The notes under the pieces are model-generated. The model did no database searches and was not told the origin of the DNA. It saw only the letters and a program-made list of their open reading frames with translations. A stretch of DNA of 64,000 nt from Lota lota (taxonomy: Eukaryota > Chordata > Actinopteri > Gadiformes > Lotidae), in assembly GCA_026745465.1 (NCBI GenBank), contig JACYXH010000708.1, positions 377,883 through 441,882 of the forward strand, in the 5' to 3' direction. Both the position numbers and the translations under genes were made by a program. Shown piece after piece: positions 56,028 to 64,000 of this stretch; within the stretch, counting starts at the first letter, position 1; each line of letters begins with the position of its first letter.

Positions 56028-57647
56028 CTAGTCTGTTTGATTGACAGGTGAGATGATCAGAGGGGCAGAGTTTTTACCTGCATAACGAAAATCTGGGCAG
56101 AGGAATGGATAGAGAGGCTCATTAAAGGGGCAGCCGATAGCAGAGTAGATATGAACCCTGGCTTCCACATCATAGAAGGAGACCAGACCCTCATCATAAT
56201 CAACAAACACCCCTACTTTCTGGAGCTCAGCTCTCAGAGGGAGACGGACATCAGGTTTATCATTAAATACCAACCCATCGTTGTCTAAGTAAAGAGTCCA
56301 GTAACCTTTCTCAGGGGTGAATGTAATCAAAACTTTTCTGTTGATGGACTCTCTGGCCACTCCTAAACACCATTGAGTCTTGTCTTTAACCTGGACCTCA
56401 AAGTAAAATCTCCCTGAGGAGAAGCTCTGCTTCGTGAGAACACATAGATTCCATGCAAATCTCTTAGGGTTGTCTGGGAGTTTCTTCATTACACCTCCAT
56501 AATATACTTGTTTCCCATCCTCAGACAGGATGAGCTGGGGTGGAGCTGTATCAGGATCCAGAGTCACATCTACTTCATACTGCTGGACCCTCTTCAGTTC
56601 AGCAGCACAAAGCTTCTTCATCTCCATGTTCAGTGTCTCCTCCAGCTGATCCAGGAATCTCCTCAAGGTCCCTAAGTATGACGAAGGACGGACCTCCACC
56701 GTTGTCCAGTCCCTGGTGGGTGGAGGATTGTTCAGGGATCTGAAGGTCTGGAGTAAGTGGAGGTGGTCTTCAGTGTGTACTAGCTGCTTCACCTCTGAGC
56801 TTCTATTGGTCAGATCTTTTATTTCCTGCTCCAGCTCTTTGATGAGGTCTTCAGCTTCTTTCTCTGTGGATTGCAGTTTCTCTTTAACCGTTTGGTTGAA
56901 ATCATCCTGCCACTTTTCAATAGAGCGCTTTAGAGCAGTGAAGACCTGCACACCATCGGCTATCTCTCTGTCTGCGTCTTTGTTGCTCAATTCTACTGTG
57001 TCTTTGATCTCGTTAATCTTTAGGTTTCTCTCCTTGATCATCTGCTGAACTTCAGTCTCTGTCTTCTCCAGCTGGGCAGTCTTCACTTCACATTCCTCCT
57101 TTAGAGGTACAACAGGATGGAACTTGTGGTCCAACACTGTGCAGAACAGACACACACACACCTGTTCAGTCTGGCAGAAGAGCTCCAGAAGTCGGTCGTG
57201 TTTCTTACACATCCTGTCTTCCAGACGGTCCATAGGCTCGACCAGCAGATGTTTCTTCAGGACTGCGACTCTCTGATGTGGCTCCAGGTGGGTTTGGCAG
57301 TAAGAGGTAAAACACACTAGGCAGGACTTCACAGCCTTCAGCTGGGTCCCAGTACAGACGTCACAGTGAACTTCTCCTGGTTTAACACAAGGCTGCTCTT
57401 TGACTCGTACAGAACTTGTAAACTGGTCAATCATCTCTGAAAAGAGGGTATTGACATGTAGATCAGGTCTAGTGTTGAAAGGCTCGTTGCAAACAGGACA
57501 TTTGAACTGGACTCTACCATCCCAGAACTTTGTAATACAGGTTTTACAGAAGTTGTGTCCACATGGTGTGGAAACTGGGCTGTTGAACACATCCAGACAG
57601 ATGGAACATGAAAAGTTCTCTTCAGACCAGGAAGTAGCAGAGGCCAT
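56028..57647 (-). CDS. btr-type TRIM E3 ubiquitin ligase, copy 6, complete
   Basis: The best-preserved gene of the cluster. ATG at 57647-57645 follows a CTGTGTCTAG acceptor; the frame is open above it only through intron sequence. The product has 539 residues. RING ligands C14, C17, C29, H31, C34, C37, C50, C53 are all present; B-boxes at about 87-175, coiled coil about 180-315, linker with PPTRDWTTVEVRPSSYLGTL, PRY from about 356 (YEVDVTLDPDTAPPQLILSE), SPRY to SPVNQTD. Expected role: cytosolic RING-dependent ubiquitin ligase, dimeric, with B30.2 as recognition module. Exon 1, the ISRE-like promoter and a 108-bp intron lie directly upstream; the tag minisatellite lies 0.4 kb downstream. Its C-terminal B30.2 loop is one residue shorter (CPDFRYAGKN) than in other copies. 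Family assignment (TRIM21/39-like, bloodthirsty-related) is by the RING and linker style. Confidence 0.9.
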   Translation of the reverse strand: MASATSWSEENFSCSICLDVFNSPVSTPCGHNFCKTCITKFWDGRVQFKCPVCNEPFNTRPDLHVNTLFSEMIDQFTSSVRVKEQPCVKPGEVHCDVCTGTQLKAVKSCLVCFTSYCQTHLEPHQRVAVLKKHLLVEPMDRLEDRMCKKHDRLLELFCQTEQVCVCLFCTVLDHKFHPVVPLKEECEVKTAQLEKTETEVQQMIKERNLKINEIKDTVELSNKDADREIADGVQVFTALKRSIEKWQDDFNQTVKEKLQSTEKEAEDLIKELEQEIKDLTNRSSEVKQLVHTEDHLHLLQTFRSLNNPPPTRDWTTVEVRPSSYLGTLRRFLDQLEETLNMEMKKLCAAELKRVQQYEVDVTLDPDTAPPQLILSEDGKQVYYGGVMKKLPDNPKRFAWNLCVLTKQSFSSGRFYFEVQVKDKTQWCLGVARESINRKVLITFTPEKGYWTLYLDNDGLVFNDKPDVRLPLRAELQKVGVFVDYDEGLVSFYDVEARVHIYSAIGCPFNEPLYPFLCPDFRYAGKNSAPLIISPVNQTD

Positions 57648-57757
57648 CCCTAGACACAGACGAAAAGGTTTATGTACTGAGCTATTCCTATATTTGAGTA
57701 ATTCCATAACGGGAAGAGAGGTTTTAACTTCTGTCAAAGTTGTGTTCTTTTACTCAC

Positions 57758-57900
57758 CTTGTTGTTTCTGTCTGTCAGGCTATTTGCTCCAAAATGCGTT
57801 TTATTCTCCTCCTGAAAGAGAGAACTGCTTCCACATCGGGTGGCTTTGGTTTCTATGAACCTTAAGTTTCGTTCTCTGAACAACACGTCCTCTCCTCTCC
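57758..57900 (-). promoter_or_regulatory. Promoter and non-coding exon 1 of TRIM copy 6
   Basis: On the minus strand GC boxes (GGGGCGGAGCC and AGGGGCGGAACC, 57918-57962) precede AGGAGAGGACGTGTTGTTCA and GAGAACGAAACTTAAG. The ISRE position (57865-57876) is GAGAACGAAACT, one base off GAAANNGAAACT. Exon 1 ends AACAACAAG before a GTGAGT donor at 57757; the acceptor at 57650 makes a 108-bp intron. Confidence 0.7.
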
Positions 57901-58139
57901 TCCCCTGACTCCTGGTTCCGCCCCTAACTCCGGGTTCTTCCCCTAATACCTGGCTCCGCCCCAACAGACAAAGTTAACTGATGTTTCACATTTCACTCTG
58001 AGATTGGGCGTGTTCATGTACTGTGTAGGCTAATTAAAATGCAATGATGTGTGGTCAAATAAGTTCAATCTTTAAAAGACAAAACACAGACCAAGAGATA
58101 TTGCAAAATCAGAGACAATTGTGGTGATTTAATGGTGAT

Positions 58140-58375
58140 TTGAGGTCGGATTCAAACCGGCGACCTTGCGTCTGTGAGGCAGGAGTTGTACCACTACAGT
58201 AGATGGACATGTGTTTGAATTACTGGGTTTCAATTACACTATGTTTAGAGAGGGAGCGGTCTTACAAACGTGGCAGATGTATGACTTATAAACCGGTTTA
58301 CTGAAAGTCAGCACATCTAAATAATCATCGACCAAGTTTCTAAAGTAAACAGTGTCGACAGCCACCTTCAAAATG
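58140..58375 (-). mobile_element. tRNA-derived SINE-like repeat, copy 1 (minus)
   Basis: The minus strand holds an A-box-like CTACTGTAGTGGTACA and a B-box-like GGTTTGAATCC. The rest of the unit (on +: CACTATGTTTAGAGAGGGAG, TATGACTTATAAACCGGTTT, AAACAGTGTCGACAGCCACC) is shared with the other copies. Confidence 0.55.
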
Positions 58376-58400
58376 GACCATGGAGAAAGAAAAAAAAATG

Positions 58401-58590
58401 GTGGGAGTCAGATTCGAACCGGCGACGCTATTTCCGTGAGGCAGGAGCTGTACCACAACACTAGATGGACATGTGTTTTGCCCGGTTCGAATTACACTAT
58501 GTTTTGAGAGGGAGCGGTCTTACAACCGTGGCAGATGTATGACTTATAAACCGGTTTACTGGAAGTAAACACATCTAAATAATCAAATAC
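58401..58590 (-). mobile_element. tRNA-derived SINE-like repeat, copy 2 (minus)
   Basis: The minus strand reads CTAGTGTTGTGGTACAGCTC (A-box region), then CGCCGGTTCGAATCTGACTC (B box) and CCCACCATTTTTTTTT. The B box is GGTTCGAATCT. Acceptor and D-arm pairing is poor, so this is not a functional tRNA gene. It starts about 260 bp after copy 1, a tandem pair. Confidence 0.6.
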
Positions 58591-58618
58591 ATAATGACAC
58601 ACAAACAAAGGCACACAC

Positions 58619-58621
58619 ACA

Positions 58622-58673
<52 letters not shown>
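58619..58673. repeat. (CA)n microsatellite
   Basis: CA run after SINE-like copy 2. Confidence 0.95.
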
Positions 58674-58675
<2 letters not shown>

Positions 58676-59410
58676 GGTTTCATAGTAGGTGCAGTTTATG
58701 TGTGATATTTGCCACAGACACAATGGTTACATAGTAGATGTATGTGTGGTATTCTCCTACCTGCGGGCAAATTGGTGCAATGAACTTAAGAGCAATCACG
58801 TTAATTGACACTGTGACATCATGGAATGAGATATGGACACAAATATTGTATTATATGTTAAGGGAGGTGTCCTCTATGTGCATGCCAAGTTACACGTTTC
58901 TGATCTCTTCTGAGCTGACTTGTGGCTGATATAGTAATGTTCCATCATTTGTATATTTTGAATGTACCATAACTCAGCCATTTTTTACCCAATGAAAAAT
59001 CGCTCAAAGATTTAAGTTCAAACAGGCCCATAGATCATGAATCTGAAATCCCTTTTTCTTGGGAAGCTCTGTTTCTGTAAAATATGATTTTTTAAGGTTT
59101 CATGAAATTTTCACTGTACAGCAAAATCTACCTTGATGGATTCTATGGTCCCATTAGATAAAATGTTCAACATGTGAAATAAGACATATACACAAAGTTT
59201 TAGAAATGTTCATCCATAGGAGCGGACGTGCCGATCGTTTAACTTTGACCAGATATTAAAGCGCCCCCTATGCCTGCTTACTGGGGATAAGTACAAATCC
59301 CCCTACTTTGAAAACTTTAGATTACTCCACCACGGAGATATAAGCGTTGCCAATCAAGAATAATAACTAGGACTGCAAGCAGTCACACAAGGTATGCAGA
59401 GCCCACGCAC
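58674..59410. mobile_element. Dispersed repeat ending in GGACTGCAAGCAGTC
   Basis: Ends with CTAGGACTGCAAGCAGTC at about 59367-59384; this terminus and the following GCCCACGCACC recur upstream of TRIM fragment 1 at 19942. The inner part (AAAGCGCCCCCTATGCCTGC) looks like widespread teleost repeat sequence. Class unknown; the 5' border is not defined. Confidence 0.4.
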
Positions 59411-59474
59411 CTCCTTCCCTACGCACCTCCTTCCCCACGCACCTCCTTCCCCACGCACCTCCTTCCCCACGCAC

Positions 59475-59720
59475 CTCCTTCCCGATCGGGGTAGGACTCG
59501 AACCGGCGACCCTACGTCAGTATGGCCGGACCACTACACTACATGGACATGAATGTCTACAGGTTCAATTCACACTATGTTTTGAGAGGGAGCGGTCTTC
59601 CCATAGTGGCAGATGTATGACTTATAAACCGGTTTACTGGAAGTAAACACATTTAAATAATCACCTGTCATGTTTCTAAAGTAAACAGTGTCGACAGCCA
59701 CCTTCAAAACGGACCATTGA
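59475..59720 (-). mobile_element. tRNA-derived SINE-like repeat, copy 3 (minus)
   Basis: On the + strand GGACTCGAACCGGCGACC and CACTACACTACATGGACAT, then the common unit to AACAGTGTCGACAGCCACC. The B box on minus is GGTTCGAGTCC, a perfect consensus. Confidence 0.6.
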
Positions 59721-59859
59721 GAAATGATGTGTGTACCCCATTATGGCCCAGCCTGCGTTGTAGAGAGGCCTCGGTTTGGATAGGCGAACGTCAAACCAAT
59801 GCATCCAATTCACTTCTGAAAGTTGTTATATTCTGAAATATAAAGAACCACATAGAGAC

Positions 59860-60292
59860 AAACACACACACAGAGAAAGACAGACACAAACACTCAAAGA
59901 CATAGAGACAACCACAAAGGCACAGACACACACACACAGACAGAGAGAGAGAGAGAGACACACACACACATACATGAACACTCAGACATATAGAGAGACA
60001 CGCAGACAGAGAAAGACAGACACACACTCAAAGACATAGAGACAACCACAAAGGCACAGACACACACAGACAGACAGAGAGAGAGAGAGAGAGAGAGAGA
60101 CACACATAGATGAACACTCAGACATATAGAGAGACACGCAGACAGAGACAGACAGACAGACACACACAGACAGAGACAAACACACATACATGAACACTCA
60201 GTCATATAGAGAGACACACAGACAGAGACAAACACACACACATACATGAACACTCAGACATATAGCGAGACACGCAGTCAGAGACAGACAGA
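59860..60292. repeat. CA/GA microsatellite with higher-order units
   Basis: ACACAGACAGAGAGA-type sequence in which CATGAACACTCAGACATATA recurs about every 80-130 bp. Frames rich in C/V/S/L on minus are artefacts. Confidence 0.9.
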
Positions 60293-60295
60293 CAC

Positions 60296-60440
60296 ATGTA
60301 TATTGCCAGGTTCAAATCCCACTATGTTTTGAGAGGGAGCAGTCTTCCATACGTGGCGGATACAGTGAGCTTGGTAGGTGCAGTAAAATGGCATTTGTAT
60401 GACTTATAAACTGGTTTACCGGAACTAAATACATGTAAAA
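60296..60440 (-). mobile_element. SINE-like repeat, copy 4, partial (minus)
   Basis: Has CACTATGTTTTGAGAGGGAG and GACTTATAAACTGGTTTACC of the family, but the tRNA-like head is reduced to a CAGGTTCAAATCC remnant. Confidence 0.5.
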
Positions 60441-61380
60441 AATTGATTGGATGCAGATCAGGTTTTCACCTTCTCTGGGGTGGAGCCAGAACATTTGATG
60501 GACGTAACCTGATAACCCAGAAACTGCCAGTAACAGTTAACGCGTGCAATAACATGTCTTTATTAGAGGGCGATTTGAGTCCATATTTACATCTTATCCT
60601 ACACATTGTTTAAGTTATGGATTTAGAGATGAGATGTGGACCAAGATTAATCCATCTCACTACTATGTAACACCCTGCAACGCCTTTCATCCAGACAACC
60701 AACACACAACAAGAAAAACTGTTTGTGGGAGTCAGATTGGTGATCTGGAAACGTGATGAGGTCCGGGCGAGGGTTCGGCAGCAGGCGGGTAGACAGACTG
60801 GGCACAGGGAGAAGACGGTTAGCATGAGCGCCGCAACACTACAGCTGAGCGTCTCAAAAGGCGGAGGACCAGCAGCGAACACTGACGGTAATGTAGAACA
60901 ACTGCGTAGCGATGAGTGTCCGGAAAGCCGGGGTTGACATCCTGTGTGCTGATGAAGTAGATTGGCGGCAGGTGTGTAGACAGAAGGAGATGAATGGGTG
61001 ACGTAACTGGAGAGCGAGGGAACGTGACGCCCGACCACCACTAGGAGGCAGAAGTGGACGGCATGACGCGGTGTGACACGACCGGCAGAGCCGTGCCCTT
61101 TCACCCTGGCCAGGGTTGAGGGATCGATTCCCAGTTGACATTTTACACTGCTTTTAACTCGTTGTCTTGTGCTTGGATGTTTTCTGCCTCACATGTTTTA
61201 GATGCACTGCAACCCCACGCCATGCAAACAAAGTCGCTAACAGAACAATAAGTTATTTGAATCGAATCGAATTGATGCCAAGAAACGTAAGCGATCATGC
61301 TATTGTACGAGGCTTTGGATGAAAACAACAATTTGTAGATTGGTTTGCATTATTTGCATTCGATGACTCCCTCTGTTATG
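60441..61380. other. Non-coding, possibly retroelement-derived
   Basis: A CpG-richer part at 60750-61100 resembles in style the 6.2-6.75 kb region. No domain or confident terminus. The 164-codon minus frame has no recognisable domain. Confidence 0.3.
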
Positions 61381-61740
61381 GAGAGATTAAGAAAAAGGAG
61401 GAGACTTACAGAGCGATGACGAGATACTGAAAGACAGATGGAGAGAAAGACCAAACTGTGAGAGAGACAAGGACAGATAAAGAGGGAGAGATAATAGGAG
61501 GCACACAATATACAGTGTGAGATAGAGAGAGAGATAAAGACAGCAAAAGAGAGAGCATTAGGGAGACACAGAGTGAAAGAGAGGGAGTTAGAGAGAAGTG
61601 ATACAGTGGACAGGAAGAAAAAAGAGAGAGGGATAGGAACTTTAATTCGCGGTGTGGTAGGAAGACACAGTCCCAATGCTGTTGACATAGACACACATCG
61701 ATGACAGTCAGCTTCACTGTAGGATGGATTAAGTGTGTGA
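61381..61740. repeat. (GAGA)n-rich tract with reverse copy of the splice-like segment
   Basis: Purine tract to about 61635. On minus, 61716-61675 reads TGAAGCTGACTGTCATCGAT after CTACAG, matching 21816 and 22153. Confidence 0.7.
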
Positions 61741-61769
61741 GAGAGATTTTATTATCAAACAATGCGTTT

Positions 61770-61815
61770 GTTTGTTTGATTGACAGGTGAGATGATCAGG
61801 GGATTTGAGTTTTTA
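61770..61815 (-). pseudogene. TRIM C-terminal shard
   Basis: The minus strand encodes PLIISPVNQT, the last residues of every TRIM copy here; the stop is replaced by further codons. It sits next to the tag minisatellite of the next gene and is about 40 bp long, likely a leftover of unequal exchange. Confidence 0.6.
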
Positions 61816-61854
61816 ACACCATGTAAACGTTCTACTGAAGATACATTGTAAAAA

Positions 61855-62010
61855 ATATTTACCTATTCTACTGAATACATATTGTACTGAGAATGTACCT
61901 ATTCTACTGTATACATATTGTGCTGTGAATATAACTATTCTACTCAATAAATATTATACTGAGAATGTACATATTCTAATAACATATTGAGAATGTACAT
62001 ATTCCACAGA
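61855..62010 (-). repeat. 33-36-bp minisatellite downstream of TRIM copy 7
   Basis: Four to five units in reverse orientation, just beyond a poly(A) signal on minus at 62045-62040. Confidence 0.8.
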
Positions 62011-62411
62011 AAATGTCCACTATCTACTTTTTGTACATTTTTATTTAAATCGGAGAAGTGTACAAACATTTGATTGGGTTGCCATACATGATTCAGAAAA
62101 ATAAAACTAATATACGTTTTTTGTTTTGGTAAAAAAACAAACAGAATATGTTATCAAAATGAACATTTCATATATTCAACATTTTACTTTACTGCAACCT
62201 TTAACCATTTTATTTCATTAAACTTATCAAAAACATCCAGGATAAAAAAGGACATTGAACAACATAGTGTATTTTAATTATTTATAATGGGTTTCATTTT
62301 GTGGTTGTTTTGTGTTAGTTGTTTAATTCTCCTTCTCAAATAACAGAAAACAGTATGATATAAAGATTAGTGGTTTTGGTCGTTTTATTATTTTATTATC
62401 TAACAAAGGTC

Positions 62412-64000
62412 CTAGTCTGTTTGATTGACAGGTGAGATGATCAGGGGGGCAGAGTTTATACCTTCATAATTATAGAGACATGGGCAGAGGAATGGATAGA
62501 TCGGCTCACTAAAGGTGCAGCCAGTAGCAGAGTAGATATGAACCCTGGCTTCCACATCATAGAAGGAGACCAGACCCTCATCATAATCAACAAACACCCC
62601 CACCTTCTGGAGCTCAGCTCCCAGAGGGAGACAGACATCAGGGTTATCATTAAATATAAACTTTTCCTTTCTGAAGTAAAGAGTCCAGTAGCCTTTCTCA
62701 GGGGTGAATGTAATCCCACCTTTTCTGTTGATGGACTCTCTGGAAACTCCTAAATACCATGCCGTCTTGTCTTTAACCTGGACCTCAAAGTAAAATCGTC
62801 CAGAGGAGAAGCTCGGCCTCGTGAGAACACATAGATACTGTGCAAATCTCTTAGGGTTGTCTGGGAGTTCCTTCTCTACACCTCCAACATGGACTTGTTT
62901 CCCATCCTCAGACAGGATGAGCCAGGGATGAGCTGTATCAGGATCCAGAGTCACATCTACTTCATACTGCTGGACCCTCTTCAGTTCAGCAGCACGCAGC
63001 TTCTTCATCTCTATGTTCAGTGTCTCCTCCAGCTGATCCAGGGATCTCCTCAAGGTCCCTACGTATGACGGAGGACGGACCTCCACCATCATCCAGTCCC
63101 TGGTGGGTGGAAGATCCTTCAGGGATCTGAAGGTCTGGAGGAAGTGGAGGTGGTCTTCAGTGTGTGAGAGCTGCTTCGCCTCTGAGCTTCTATTGGTCAG
63201 ATCTTCTATTTCCTGCTCCAGCTCTTTGATGAGGTCTTCAGCTTGTTTCTCTGTGGATTTCAGTCTCTCTTTAACCGTTTGGTTGAAATCATCCTGCCAC
63301 TTTTCAATAGAGCGCTTCAGAGCAGTGAGGACCTGCACACCATCGGCTATCTCTCTGTCTGCGTTTTTCTTGCTCAATTCTACTGTGTCTTTAATCTCCT
63401 TAATATTTAGTTTTCTCTCCTGGATCATCTGCTGAACTTCAGTCTCTATCTTCCCCAGCTGGGCTGTCTTCACTTCATATTCCTCCTTTAGAGGTACAAC
63501 AGGATGGGACTTTTGGTCTGTTTCTGTGCAGAACTGACACACACACACCTGTTCAGTCTGGCAGAAGAGCTCCAGAAGTCGGTCGTGTTTCTTACACATC
63601 CTGTCTTCCAGACGGTCCATAGCCTCGACCAGCCGATGTTTCTTCAGGCCTGTGACTCTCTGATGTGGCTCCAGGTGGGTTTGGCAGTAAGAGATAAAAC
63701 ACACTAGGCAGGACTTCACAGCCTTCAGCTGGGTCCCAGTACAGACGTCACAGGGAACTTCTCCTGGTTCAACACAAGGCTGCTCTTTGACTCGTACAGA
63801 ACTTCTAAACTGATCAACCACCTCTGATATGAAGGTATTGACACGTAGATCAGGTCTAGTTTTGAAAAGCTCATTGCAAACAGGACATTTGTACTGGACT
63901 TGGTCATCCCAGAACTTTGTAATACAGGTTCTGCAGAAGTTGTGTCCACATGGTGTGGAAACTGGGCTGCTGAACACATCCAGACAGATGGGACATGAAA
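62412..64000 (-). CDS. btr-type TRIM E3 ubiquitin ligase, copy 7, N-terminus beyond the window
   Basis: The frame is open from the window edge (SCPICLDVFSSPVSTPCGHN) to SPVNQTD at 62412, so about 529 residues are visible and roughly a dozen N-terminal residues plus exon 1 lie outside. The RING, B-box pair (CDVCTG; CKKHDRLLELFC; QFCTETDQKSH), coiled coil, linker and PRY-SPRY are all present without a stop. One B30.2 loop is the most divergent of the set (YFRKEKFIFNDN where others have YLDNDGLVF). A poly(A) signal and tag minisatellite follow. Expected role as for the intact copies at 35.7 and 56.0 kb. Confidence 0.85.
   Translation of the reverse strand, partial: SCPICLDVFSSPVSTPCGHNFCRTCITKFWDDQVQYKCPVCNELFKTRPDLRVNTFISEVVDQFRSSVRVKEQPCVEPGEVPCDVCTGTQLKAVKSCLVCFISYCQTHLEPHQRVTGLKKHRLVEAMDRLEDRMCKKHDRLLELFCQTEQVCVCQFCTETDQKSHPVVPLKEEYEVKTAQLGKIETEVQQMIQERKLNIKEIKDTVELSKKNADREIADGVQVLTALKRSIEKWQDDFNQTVKERLKSTEKQAEDLIKELEQEIEDLTNRSSEAKQLSHTEDHLHFLQTFRSLKDLPPTRDWMMVEVRPPSYVGTLRRSLDQLEETLNIEMKKLRAAELKRVQQYEVDVTLDPDTAHPWLILSEDGKQVHVGGVEKELPDNPKRFAQYLCVLTRPSFSSGRFYFEVQVKDKTAWYLGVSRESINRKGGITFTPEKGYWTLYFRKEKFIFNDNPDVCLPLGAELQKVGVFVDYDEGLVSFYDVEARVHIYSATGCTFSEPIYPFLCPCLYNYEGINSAPLIISPVNQTD

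Noticed and set aside
58401..58480. Functional tRNA gene on minus
   Set aside because: A and B boxes are visible, but acceptor and T stems do not pair well and several diverged copies exist; a tRNA-derived repeat fits better.
60610..61141. Minus frames of 95-164 codons
   Set aside because: Low-complexity composition, no domain, and located in probable retroelement-derived sequence.

Overview
This is a eukaryotic, vertebrate, almost certainly teleost-fish window. The genes have short split exons with GT/AG junctions. The coding families are ones that fish multiply: bloodthirsty-related (btr, TRIM21/39-like) TRIM ubiquitin ligases, a B30.2 exon, a type II C-type lectin-like receptor and a SLAM/CD48-like immunoglobulin receptor. 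Perhaps a third of the window is micro- or minisatellite. Such tandem-repeat density recalls gadid (cod-type) genomes, but that is an inference from style only.

Layout. 1-10.1 kb: three direct copies of one module (btr-TRIM promoter plus non-coding exon 1, followed by a 27-bp minisatellite), separated by purine-rich, 54-bp and 15-bp arrays; no coding exon follows any copy. 10.5-12.7 kb: 35-bp and 42-bp minisatellites. 12.9-15.3 kb: a complete six-exon C-type lectin-like receptor gene on +. 16.4-18.7 kb: one I-set Ig exon and one terminal PRY-SPRY (B30.2) exon, both on + and phase-compatible. 20.0-29.0 kb: a tail-to-tail pair of TRIM copies (+ fragment, - copy with one stop) around a Ty3/gypsy relic. 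27.0-37.7 kb: a large inverted duplication whose arms carry TRIM genes pointing towards the centre at their 5' ends (- at 27.3-29.0, + at 35.7-37.3); the central spacer holds a RING-only TRIM fragment with its own promoter. 37.7-41.4 kb: non-coding. 41.5-46.2 kb: a four-exon SLAM-family-like receptor on - with an in-frame stop in exon 2, with a solo LTR and a purine array beyond its last recognised exon. 47.2-49.2 kb: an unknown duplicated exon fragment, a LINE 3' end and a 45-bp minisatellite. 49.8-57.9 kb: a second tail-to-tail TRIM pair around the same gypsy relic, the paralogue of the 20-29 kb block. 58-61.7 kb: tRNA-derived repeats, CA/GA microsatellites and other repeats. 62.4-64.0 kb: another - strand TRIM that runs off the window end.

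The TRIM copies share a fixed architecture. A GC-box promoter has an ISRE-like element beside the start of a non-coding exon 1. A short or long intron follows. One large coding exon then carries RING, B-boxes, coiled coil and PRY-SPRY. Where the 3' flank is retained, a poly(A) signal and a characteristic 33-36-bp minisatellite lie about 0.4 kb downstream. Of seven coding copies, two have intact reading frames with a start (35.7 and 56.0 kb), one is open as far as the window edge (62.4 kb), and four are truncated or interrupted. Variation among them is concentrated in a few B30.2 loops, as expected of a birth-and-death family of cytosolic recognition ligases. The likely theme is innate immunity: interferon-inducible TRIM ligases beside lectin-like and SLAM-like receptors, in a region remodelled by repeats and inverted duplication.
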